DNA of 5,338 nucleotides, from NCBI GenBank assembly GCA_028693695.1, contig JAQUUV010000157.1, forward strand, positions 1 to 5,338. The letters are read 5' to 3'. This stretch comes from Syntrophomonas sp. (lineage in GTDB: Bacteria > Bacillota > Syntrophomonadia > Syntrophomonadales > Syntrophomonadaceae). Below the pieces are notes generated by a model. The model had not been told where the DNA came from. It made no database searches and was given only the letters and a program-made list of their open reading frames with translations. Of the stretch, positions 1 to 5,338 are shown in pieces (the stretch's first letter is position 1; each line of letters opens with the position of its first letter). The translations under genes and the position numbers were made by a program.

Positions 1-299
1 AAATTACTGGACTTGCCTTAGTGCCTGATTTTACAATCTTGCCCAGGAGTCTATATCCTCCATAATGCATACTTCATTGACTGCTCTTATTGCTCCTCTG
101 CTTTCGGCTGCGATAAAATTGAATGGCATTCTTGGTCTGTCCGGCACTTCATGCATCCAATACAAGGCTTGATGTTAAGTTCATATACATTAATCCACTC
201 TACCTCATATCTATTAGAAATACCGTCAACAACACTTTTAAGGAGATTTGCAACTGTTCCATTTTTGCGTGGACTACCGTTTAAAACTAATATACGCAT
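1..299 (-). pseudogene. Broken flavodoxin-fold NAD(P)H-dependent FMN oxidoreductase gene, also cut by the window edge
   Basis: The gene starts at ATG 299-297, six bases after a perfect AGGAGG (311-306); a longer frame upstream to 326 has no such site. The N-terminus reads MRILVLNGSPRKNGT, the beta-strand plus phosphate-binding loop of the flavodoxin-like FMN reductase family, followed by KPCIGCMKCRTDQEC, the family's cysteine pair region. Directly after EC (about 126) the frame runs into a stop at 87-89. In the next frame, from 126 to 70, one reads PFNFIAAESRGAIRAVNEV, which I recognise as the C-terminal third of the same family. After 70 the frame shifts again by one base and continues HYGGYRLLGKIVKSGTKASP to the window edge. 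Roughly 80 middle residues are therefore missing and one base is lost near 69-70. Such enzymes reduce flavins or quinones in the cytosol; this copy cannot make a full product. Family assignment is strong. The size of the deletion is estimated from memory of homologues. Confidence 0.82.
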
Positions 300-305
300 A
301 TTAAT

Positions 306-311
306 CCTCCT
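306..311 (-). promoter_or_regulatory. Ribosome binding site AGGAGG of the broken oxidoreductase gene
   Basis: The minus strand reads AGGAGG, then six bases, then ATG at 299. This decides the start: the ten-codon longer frame beginning at 326 would place the ribosome binding site inside the coding region. The intact site suggests that the inactivation is fairly recent. Confidence 0.75.
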
Positions 312-318
312 GTGGGGA

Positions 319-343
319 TAGTTCACTTATTCCCAATGAACTA
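319..343. promoter_or_regulatory. 25-bp inverted repeat, candidate operator
   Basis: TAGTTCA (319-325) and TGAACTA (337-343) are exact reverse complements separated by 11 bases. The repeat ends 8 bases before the AGGAGG of the flavodoxin-like gene, where a repressor dimer could block transcription or translation start. As RNA it would form a 7-bp stem with an 11-base loop, too weak for a terminator and without a U-tract. Half-site geometry of about 18 bp centre to centre would suit a dimeric regulator reading two major grooves. The regulator is unknown; the operator role is inference from symmetry and position only. Confidence 0.4.
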
Positions 344-698
344 CCATAATAAGTTAAGTATATATGATTTAACATTCTATTGAATTAATTTTATGACGCA
401 TAACAACTATACTACGCAGTCAAGTACGACAACATTAAGTGGTGAGTGTAGATATGAGACTTCGTATTAGCCAGGAGGGATCTATAGACGTTTTTTGGTT
501 TGAAGCAGCAATGAACGGACATTATTTGGAGACCGCCGCCATGAATTCCAATGGCTTCTTCGGCAACTTCCAGGGAAATATTTCTGGTAAACATCAAAAC
601 ATTGAGGCATACAAAACCATTACGCTCTCGCTTACAATTAATTAATGTTAAAAAGGGCAACATAAACAAAAAGCATAGTAATGGGAGATGATTAAATA
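344..698. other. Gene-poor spacer with one gene remnant
   Basis: This 355-base stretch upstream of the YyaL-type gene has no intact gene that I can support. Open frames on both strands (439-645 plus, 412-777 minus) lack good ribosome binding sites, and their products look random apart from the acyl-CoA dehydrogenase-like piece at 532-608. I see no confident promoter for the gene at 699; sequences such as TTACAA near 632 have no well-spaced -10 partner. Confidence 0.55.
532..608 (-). pseudogene. Probable remnant of an acyl-CoA dehydrogenase gene (C-terminal fragment)
   Basis: On the minus strand, 594-532 reads MFTRNISLEVAEEAIGIHGG followed by G. The core EVAEEAIGIHGG matches the highly conserved C-terminal segment of acyl-CoA dehydrogenases (typically xxEAxQIHGGYGY), which lines the FAD and active-site region. 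The preceding residues MFTRNIS fit the family's usual AKLFAT stretch, and a one-base shift upstream (608-600) gives ASM, which usually precedes it. After HGG the match stops, and the downstream residues to about 415 look non-coding. No start codon, ribosome binding site or remaining 300-plus residues are present, so this would be a short relic. A chance match is possible, but the motif is specific. Basis: family knowledge applied by eye. Confidence 0.42.
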
Positions 699-2507
699 AT
701 GAGTATATCATTAGATTTAGGTAGGAAAGCGAACCGTCTAATAAATGAGAAATCCCCGTACTTACTGCAACACGCATACAATCCCGTTGATTGGTATCCC
801 TGGGGTGAGGAAGCTTTTCAAAAAGCGGAAAGAGAAGATAAGCCGGTATTCCTTAGTATCGGCTATTCGACTTGTCATTGGTGCCATGTGATGGAAAGAG
901 AATCATTTGAGGATACCGCAGTAGCGGACCTGCTGAACCAGGATTTTGTCTGTATTAAAGTTGATCGGGAGGAAAGACCGGATATAGACCATATCTATAT
1001 GCAGGTTTGCCAGACTCTGACTGGTAGTGGAGGATGGCCTTTAACCATCATCATGACCCCGGAGCGACATCCTTTTTATGCTGCTACGTATCTGCCCCCG
1101 CGAAGCCGGGGTGGAATGGCAGGACTTTTAGAACTGCTACCGCGATTGTCAGAACTGTGGAAAAACGACCGAGAAACGGCCTTGAATGCTGGGCAGGAAA
1201 TCAGTAACCTGATAAAAAAGACACCCGGGGTTAAGACGGGCATACAGTTGTCGGAAAAGGTTTTGGTTCGAGCATTCCAGCAGTACGATCAAGCTTTTGA
1301 TAGTGCTTACGGGGGCTTTGGCTCGGCGCCGAAGTTTCCTACTCCCCATACTTTACTTTTCCTGCTTAAATACTATGAACTAAATGGAGAAAAAAAGGCT
1401 TTGCAAATGGTAGAGAAAACTCTGATCAGTATGTACCAGGGGGGCATTTATGACCATGTCGGGTTTGGGTTTGCTCGTTATTCCACAGATAGAAAATGGC
1501 TGGTGCCTCATTTTGAAAAGATGCTATATGATAATGCCCTTCTGGCTATGGCTTATCTGGAAGCATATCGTCTTACTGGGAGTGATTTATACGGTCGGGT
1601 AGCACGTGAGATATTTACCTATATATTACGGGATATGACTTCCCCGGAAGGGGGATTTTACTCGGCGGAAGACGCTGATTCAGAAGGGGAGGAGGGAAGA
1701 TTTTACGCTTGGAGTCGCGATGAGGTAATGGCCGTCCTTGGCCCGCGAGGGACTGCCTATTGTGAAATATATGATATAACTGAAGCAGGTAATTTTGAGG
1801 GCAGGAATATTCCCAACCTTATTCGAAGTTCTAATACTAAAGATGCAAGAGCAGAATTGGAGCTAGAGCGACAGTCACTATATATTCAACGGGAAAAACG
1901 AGTTAAACCGCTGAAGGATGATAAAATTCTGAGCGGCTGGAATGGCCTCATGATAGCAGCTATGGCCATGGGATATCGGATTTTAAATGATAAGCGATAT
2001 TTGCTGGCAGCTGAGCGAGCTGCGGATTTTATTTTACTAAACTTACGCCGAGAGGACGGTCGACTTCTGGCCAGATACCGGGATGGTGAGGCTGTCTATC
2101 CCGCTTATGCTGCGGATTATGCCTTTTTAATATGGGGCTTAATTGAGTTGCATGAAGCCGGGTCTGATAATCGTTTTTTAGAGCTAGCTCAGGAACTAAA
2201 TAATGATTTACTCAAATTATTTTGGGATAAAGAAAAGGGTGGACTGTTTTTCTATGGTGAAGACAGTGAGGAGCTGTTGATCCGACCAAAGGAAATCTAT
2301 GATGGGGCGATACCTTCGGATAATGCGGTAGCAACCTTGAACTTTCTGCGTTTGGCGCGAATGACCGGCAACGCGAACCTGGATAAAAATGTCCGGGACC
2401 AATTCTTGCTTTTTGCCGGATCCATTAATGAAAATCCTACCGCCTATTCTTTTTGGATGTTGGTCGGGCTTTATCAAAAGCAAGTCGGACAAAGGATTGT
2501 ATTATAA
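699..2507 (+). CDS. yyaL: YyaL/SPATA20 family protein: thioredoxin-like domain plus alpha/alpha barrel, short at the C-terminus
   Basis: The 602-residue product begins with the hallmark NRLINEKSPYLLQHAYNPVDW (12-32) of the DUF255 (YyaL, SPATA20) family. Residues 45-150 form a thioredoxin-like fold with the CHWCH motif (59-63) in place of CxxC, and GGWPL (111-115) supplies the cis-proline. The rest resembles the six-hairpin alpha-barrel of sugar epimerases and glycosidases, with family blocks YGGFGSAPKFP (204-214), PHFEKMLYDNALL (270-282), DADSEGEEGRFYAW (325-338) and DDKILSGWNGLM (407-418). No signal peptide is visible, so it should be cytosolic. The biochemical role of the family is not established; a redox or sugar-related function is inference. 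Homologues usually have about 680 residues. This one stops at GQRIVL, where the family continues (EIVIVG and some 75 further residues). A GGGAG site (683-687), 11 bases before ATG, supports the start. It converges on the chemoreceptor gene. Confidence 0.93.
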   Translation: MSISLDLGRKANRLINEKSPYLLQHAYNPVDWYPWGEEAFQKAEREDKPVFLSIGYSTCHWCHVMERESFEDTAVADLLNQDFVCIKVDREERPDIDHIYMQVCQTLTGSGGWPLTIIMTPERHPFYAATYLPPRSRGGMAGLLELLPRLSELWKNDRETALNAGQEISNLIKKTPGVKTGIQLSEKVLVRAFQQYDQAFDSAYGGFGSAPKFPTPHTLLFLLKYYELNGEKKALQMVEKTLISMYQGGIYDHVGFGFARYSTDRKWLVPHFEKMLYDNALLAMAYLEAYRLTGSDLYGRVAREIFTYILRDMTSPEGGFYSAEDADSEGEEGRFYAWSRDEVMAVLGPRGTAYCEIYDITEAGNFEGRNIPNLIRSSNTKDARAELELERQSLYIQREKRVKPLKDDKILSGWNGLMIAAMAMGYRILNDKRYLLAAERAADFILLNLRREDGRLLARYRDGEAVYPAYAADYAFLIWGLIELHEAGSDNRFLELAQELNNDLLKLFWDKEKGGLFFYGEDSEELLIRPKEIYDGAIPSDNAVATLNFLRLARMTGNANLDKNVRDQFLLFAGSINENPTAYSFWMLVGLYQKQVGQRIVL

Positions 2508-2550
2508 AAAACAAAAGGGGAGAAATTAGTTAGTGCTAACTTCTCCCCCC
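2505..2550 (-). terminator. Intrinsic terminator of the chemoreceptor gene, overlapping the yyaL stop codon
   Basis: GGGGAGAA (2517-2524) pairs perfectly with TTCTCCCC (2541-2548). Inside, GTTA (2529-2532) pairs with TAAC (2537-2540) around a GTGC loop, leaving a four-base bulge. Read on the minus strand the hairpin is followed at once by TTTTGTTTTTTATAAT (2516-2501), a good U-tract. On the plus strand the hairpin is followed by CC and ATACATT, with no U-tract, so yyaL itself has no clear terminator here. The hairpin lies about 80 bases beyond the stop codon of the minus-strand gene. Confidence 0.8.
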
Positions 2551-2630
2551 ATACATTATACCGCCTCAATCACGGGATTTTCTCATGCCTTGATCTTCAC
2601 TTCTGTCATCAGCCTAGCAGATTCTTGCAC

Positions 2631-3779
2631 TTACATATCTTTGGCCATCGTATCCAATTCTCCCGCCATGCTGGTAATTTCCTCAACGCTGGCAGTCATC
2701 TCTTGGGTGGCGGCGGCCTGTTCTTCGCTGGCCCGTAGGGTGATTTCACTGTTCTGAGTGGTTTCGTTTATTTTTTTCTTGATGTTTTCGGTCAACTGAC
2801 GGATCTTTATTACTGTTCCTTTTGACTGATCGGATAGTTTTCTTATTTCTTCTGCAACCACTCCGAAACCACGACCAGCATCACCTGCCCGGGCTGCTTC
2901 TATAGCGGCATTGAGCCCCAGCATCTTGGTTTCATCGGCAATCTGTTGGATAAATCCCAGGACTGCATTGATGTCTTCGGATAGTTTATAAACATCTTTT
3001 ACATTTTGGTGGAGATGGTGTTCATTGGCGGTTATGTCGGTGGCCGATGAGGCGAGTTCTTCCAGCACCGATGCTATTTCTACTAATCCTTTGTCCATGT
3101 TACTGGCCATAGTTCTTAATTGCAGCGCTTTAGCGCGGGGGGTTGCTACCCCAAAGGTGGCTACTACCTTACTGGGGTCGTCCTCGTCAAACTGGGGGTA
3201 GGTTTTCATGGTTACCGGGAAGCCATAAGAACTAGCATCCAATTCTCGATTAATTACCTTTTTGGTTTGAATAACCTCGGCGGCAATGCCTTTATTATCC
3301 AGCAAGGATCCGATTTGAAGATCCGGCATATCGAATTTGTCCGCAGCCTGCCGATAAGCTATTTTCTCCAGATCGCTCATATAAAGGAAACCGCCTTCAG
3401 GAAACATATTAGCAACCAATGGTGCAAAGGTGTTGAAAGCTTGGGCAATCGTATTGAGGCGCGGGATACCAATAATAAGTGTTCCCTCTAGTGAATCTTG
3501 ATCGAATATTGGTATAGAAGTCAAAATTAGTCGCATTCCATAGACAGCCCGAGGGACCTTTTCGGTAGTAGTTTTCTGCTCTCGTATAGCATTATAGGGT
3601 CCTCCGTTCAACCTGACTGATGCCCCGACGGCAAAGGCAGGAATATTAAAAACATCGGAAGCCACCTTCCAGTTAATATGGTTACGATCCGTGGTTGCAA
3701 AAATAACACCATCAGGAAAAAGATTGACAATTAGCGGAGCAAGTTCTTTGAAGGATTCAACCGTTGTAGTGGTTATCAT
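2631..3779 (-). CDS. Soluble methyl-accepting chemotaxis-type protein with duplicated sensor domain
   Basis: The 382-residue protein has no membrane segment or signal peptide, so it should sense a cytosolic signal. Residues about 9-108 and 113-215 are two copies of one domain. Each starts F-x-x-x-APL-x-x-N-x-FP-[DE]-G, has an F-[ND]-[IM]-P and G patch mid-domain, and a YG then P-x-FD near its end; the fold is probably PAS- or Cache-like (inference). From about 230 onward comes the MCP coiled coil. The hairpin tip includes NAAIEAARAGDAGRGFGVVA (290-309) and EEIRKLSDQSK, the CheA/CheW contact region. SEEQAAATQEMTASVEEIT (351-369) resembles the second methylation helix. The protein ends early in that helix at AKDM. 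ATG 3779 is chosen because AAGGAGG (3794-3788) lies 8 bases upstream; the in-frame TTG at 3785 is only 2 bases from it. It probably feeds CheA signalling; no che gene is nearby. Confidence 0.9.
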   Translation of the reverse strand: MITTTTVESFKELAPLIVNLFPDGVIFATTDRNHINWKVASDVFNIPAFAVGASVRLNGGPYNAIREQKTTTEKVPRAVYGMRLILTSIPIFDQDSLEGTLIIGIPRLNTIAQAFNTFAPLVANMFPEGGFLYMSDLEKIAYRQAADKFDMPDLQIGSLLDNKGIAAEVIQTKKVINRELDASSYGFPVTMKTYPQFDEDDPSKVVATFGVATPRAKALQLRTMASNMDKGLVEIASVLEELASSATDITANEHHLHQNVKDVYKLSEDINAVLGFIQQIADETKMLGLNAAIEAARAGDAGRGFGVVAEEIRKLSDQSKGTVIKIRQLTENIKKKINETTQNSEITLRASEEQAAATQEMTASVEEITSMAGELDTMAKDM

Positions 3780-3787
3780 AGACAAGC

Positions 3788-3794
3788 CCTCCTT
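3788..3794 (-). promoter_or_regulatory. Ribosome binding site AAGGAGG deciding the chemoreceptor start
   Basis: On the minus strand AAGGAGG is followed by GC, TTG, TCT and then ATG at 3779. The spacing is 2 bases to TTG and 8 bases to ATG, so ATG is the better start and the product loses two residues compared with the longest frame. Confidence 0.7.
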
Positions 3795-3932
3795 AAATTA
3801 ATTAAATATTGTAAATAATTACTGCGAGATTCTTTGCACTAATAACGCGGGGCATCAATGGAGTCACGAAGTGCATATAATGGCAAATAGTATCTGCATT
3901 CGTAAAAATATTTTGAGATGCCACTTTATGCC

Positions 3933-3960
3933 TTGGAATCTAAACATTAAATTCTATTAT
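3933..3960 (+). promoter_or_regulatory. Candidate sigma-A promoter for the L,D-transpeptidase gene
   Basis: TTGGAA (3933-3938), a 16-base spacer and TATTAT (3955-3960) give four and five matches of six to the housekeeping consensus. If used, transcription would begin near 3967 and leave an untranslated leader of about 230 bases before the gene at 4199. AT-rich DNA yields such matches by chance, and a weaker alternative (TTGATT 4114-4119 with TTTATT about 18 bases later) lies closer to the gene. Confidence 0.28.
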
Positions 3961-4109
3961 CTTAATAATATTATACATAAAATAGTAAAATCCTTCTAAT
4001 GATCTAACGAAATCCCTAATATGGAGTTTTTCTTCATAACTAAGTTAAAATCGATAATAACGGAACCTATGGGTGGATTTATTATGCGCCGTATGAAACT
4101 TGAGAATAT

Positions 4110-4130
4110 TTGCTTGATTTTAGCAAGCAA
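4110..4130 (+). other. Small hairpin in the leader of the L,D-transpeptidase gene
   Basis: TTGCTTG (4110-4116) and CAAGCAA (4124-4130) are perfect complements around a seven-base loop. There is no U-tract after it, so it is not a standard terminator. It could be an operator or a weak leader structure, or simply chance in AT-rich DNA. Confidence 0.25.
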
Positions 4131-4185
4131 TAAGTGATTTATTCAGCTATTTTGGGGCAATATATTTAACAACTAATTAAAATGG

Positions 4186-4191
4186 AGGAGG
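4186..4191 (+). promoter_or_regulatory. Ribosome binding site AGGAGG of the L,D-transpeptidase gene
   Basis: AGGAGG sits 7 bases before the GTG at 4199 and 10 bases before a second in-frame GTG at 4202. The first is preferred. No in-frame ATG exists near the signal peptide, so a GTG start is required. Confidence 0.75.
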
Positions 4192-4198
4192 TTACTTT

Positions 4199-5164
4199 GT
4201 GGTGCGTGCTTCGAGGTTCCCTTTAATATTAATAACGCTGTTGTTTGTAATTGTTTTTTCAGTCGGTTTAGCTCAAGCTCAGGAAGCAGAATCATTATCA
4301 AAGCCGGGTTCAATCGAAAGAGTGGATCGAACTGATTTTCCTGCTTTATATTTGGCAACCCCCCAATTGCAGGGGGATGCCGTATGGATGGTGCAGGCTC
4401 TTCTGCGAGACATGGGTTATGAAATAGAACCGGATGGGGTATTTAGTCAGTCTACCAGTGAGGTCATACGTTTATTCCAGGTGGCCAATAACCTGGCCGT
4501 AGATGGCAGGGTTACCCAAGAAGTATGGGAAAGGCTCATTAATGATGAACCGGAGGCGCCTTGTTTAACCCAGCCGGAGGGAGAAGCCAAGATAAGTATA
4601 GAAATTGATGTGGTTAAACATAGCCTGATTGTTTTTTCTGATGGTCAGCAGATCAAAAAGTTCCCGGTAGCGGTAGGTAAGAGTTCAACCCCATCACCTT
4701 TGGGTGAATGGAAGATAGTGCAAAAGTCGTATAGTTGGGGTAACGGTTTCGGAACTCGTTGGATGAGACTGAGCGTGCCATGGGGTATATATGGTATTCA
4801 TGGAACCAATCAGCCAGGTTCCATTGGTTATTCTGCATCTCATGGATGTATCCGGATGAGAAATAAAGATGTGGAGGCCCTATATCCACTCATTCCTATG
4901 GGCACCCCGGTTAGAATTGTGGAAAATGGGCAAATATTCCCACGTAATTTTAAGGTACGTAATTTGCAACGGAAGGCTTATGGGCAGGATGTAGTTTATC
5001 TGCAGAGTCGGCTTAAAGAAAAGGGGATAATCTTTGATAATGCGGATGGTAGATATGGAGTTATGACCGAACTGGCTGTGAAGTATTATCAGAAATGGCA
5101 CGGCCTTAATCCTACCGGTAAGGCTGATGCTGAAACTTACCGTAGTTTGGGTATGATAAAGTGA
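4199..5164 (+). CDS. Exported YkuD L,D-transpeptidase flanked by two peptidoglycan-binding domains
   Basis: The 321-residue protein begins with basic residues and a hydrophobic stretch (7-24), followed by AQA|QE, a good signal peptidase I site after residue 27, so it acts outside the membrane. Residues about 52-113 form a PG_binding_1 domain (LQGDAVWMVQALLRDMGY ... DGVFSQST ... F ... DGRV). Residues about 130-244 are the YkuD catalytic domain with GIHGTN (H201) and SHGCIRM (S214, H215, C217, R219); C217 is the expected nucleophile. Residues about 255-320 form a second PG_binding_1 domain (DVVYLQSRL ... ADGRYG ... YYQKWHGLNPTGKAD). The family makes 3-3 peptide cross-links in the wall or attaches groups to stem peptides; which one applies here cannot be read from the sequence. 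All catalytic residues are present. Translation starts at GTG with a strong ribosome binding site. No clear terminator follows, and the next gene begins 101 bases downstream. Confidence 0.92.
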   Translation: MVRASRFPLILITLLFVIVFSVGLAQAQEAESLSKPGSIERVDRTDFPALYLATPQLQGDAVWMVQALLRDMGYEIEPDGVFSQSTSEVIRLFQVANNLAVDGRVTQEVWERLINDEPEAPCLTQPEGEAKISIEIDVVKHSLIVFSDGQQIKKFPVAVGKSSTPSPLGEWKIVQKSYSWGNGFGTRWMRLSVPWGIYGIHGTNQPGSIGYSASHGCIRMRNKDVEALYPLIPMGTPVRIVENGQIFPRNFKVRNLQRKAYGQDVVYLQSRLKEKGIIFDNADGRYGVMTELAVKYYQKWHGLNPTGKADAETYRSLGMIK

Positions 5165-5265
5165 TGGAAGTAGAATAAGTTCCCCATAAGTAGCCGAAAT
5201 ATATTAAAATGTATTAAATAAATGTAGTAATGTATATGCTGCGTTGGGGAAGGGTGGTAGCAGAA

Positions 5266-5338
5266 ATGAAGATTCTGGTTTTTGGCTTAGGAGCTTTGGG
5301 TACGGTTTACTCCTGTCTTTTAAAGGAGCAGGGTCATC
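5266..5338 (+). CDS. Start of a ketopantoate reductase-like (ApbA/PanE family) gene, cut by the window edge
   Basis: The 24 visible residues begin MKILVFGLGALGTVYS and end at KEQGH: a beta-strand, the dinucleotide-binding GxGxxG loop (GLGALG) and the following helix of a Rossmann fold. GALGTVY is typical of the ApbA/PanE family, NADPH-dependent 2-dehydropantoate 2-reductases that make pantoate for coenzyme A; many family members act on other 2-keto acids. AAGGGTGG (5250-5257) lies 8 bases before ATG and supports the start. Only the N-terminus is visible, so the substrate cannot be judged and other Rossmann dehydrogenases remain possible. It may be read with the transpeptidase gene 101 bases upstream or from its own promoter in the AT-rich gap. 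Confidence 0.75.
   Translation, partial: MKILVFGLGALGTVYSCLLKEQGH

Larger units (their letters stand above)
3795..4183. other. Divergent AT-rich intergenic region
   Basis: About 390 bases between divergently transcribed genes, clearly more AT-rich than the flanking genes. It holds a plus-strand promoter candidate (3933-3960) and a small hairpin (4110-4130). Two short frames lack ribosome binding sites worth trusting: plus 4021-4137 (38 codons, ATG) and minus 3924-3802 (40 codons, GTG, ending just before the chemoreceptor's ribosome binding site). I recognise neither product. I see no match to c-di-GMP, c-di-AMP or T-box leader consensus elements. Confidence 0.5.

Noticed and set aside
439..645. 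Plus-strand 68-codon open frame before yyaL
   Set aside because: No convincing ribosome binding site, product not recognisable, and it lies opposite the more meaningful acyl-CoA dehydrogenase-like peptide.
412..777. Minus-strand 121-codon frame as an intact gene
   Set aside because: Its first part overlaps the start of yyaL, and only the short internal stretch 532-594 resembles a known family; it is better described as containing a relic.
2533..2757. Plus-strand 74-codon frame
   Set aside because: Shadow of the chemoreceptor coding strand; the opposite strand encodes clear MCP sequence.
3835..3875. TGCACT ... AGTGCA inverted repeat upstream of the chemoreceptor
   Set aside because: Six-base arms separated by 29 bases give no stable hairpin and no obvious operator geometry.
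3971..3983. CATAAAAT as a sporulation sigma-E/K type -10 element
   Set aside because: No well-spaced -35 partner; in a region this AT-rich the match is expected by chance.
4021..4137. 38-codon plus-strand frame as a small gene
   Set aside because: No ribosome binding site before its ATG, unrecognised product, AT-rich surroundings.
5165..5265. Terminator or promoter between the transpeptidase and reductase-like genes
   Set aside because: Only a 4-bp GGAA/TTCC stem without a U-tract, and AT-rich hexamers with poor spacing; nothing strong enough to annotate.

Overview
The window looks like chromosomal DNA of a low-to-mid GC Gram-positive anaerobe, probably a clostridial-type Firmicute. The reasons are strong AGGAGG-type ribosome binding sites, AT-rich spacers, a YkuD L,D-transpeptidase with a Gram-positive style signal peptide, and a membrane-free methyl-accepting protein. 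The taxonomic guess is inference; nothing in the window fixes the genus. There is no tRNA, rRNA, CRISPR array, insertion sequence or phage gene.

Layout. Positions 1-299 (minus) hold a broken flavodoxin-fold NAD(P)H/FMN oxidoreductase gene whose N-terminal and C-terminal parts survive in three reading frames. Just upstream of it lies a 25-bp inverted repeat (319-343). Positions 344-698 contain no intact gene, but a short minus-strand stretch (532-608) resembles the C-terminal part of an acyl-CoA dehydrogenase, so it is probably a second gene remnant. Positions 699-2507 (plus) encode a YyaL/SPATA20 family protein (thioredoxin-like domain plus alpha-barrel) that appears to lack its last 70-80 residues. 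It converges on a minus-strand gene (2631-3779) for a soluble MCP-like chemoreceptor with two tandem copies of one sensor domain. A minus-strand intrinsic terminator sits between the two stop codons.

Positions 3780-4198 form a divergent, AT-rich intergenic region with a weak promoter candidate and a small hairpin. Positions 4199-5164 (plus) encode an exported L,D-transpeptidase in which the catalytic domain lies between two peptidoglycan-binding domains. Positions 5266-5338 (plus) are the start of a ketopantoate-reductase-like gene that runs out of the window.

The genes do not form an obvious pathway: a redox-type protein of unknown role, a cytosolic signalling protein, a cell-wall cross-linking enzyme and a pantothenate-type reductase. 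The most notable theme is gene decay. The flavodoxin-like gene has an internal deletion and a frameshift, an acyl-CoA dehydrogenase fragment remains nearby, the YyaL protein is short at its C-terminus, and the chemoreceptor frame stays open for 15 codons past its stop. I found no convincing new multi-gene system.
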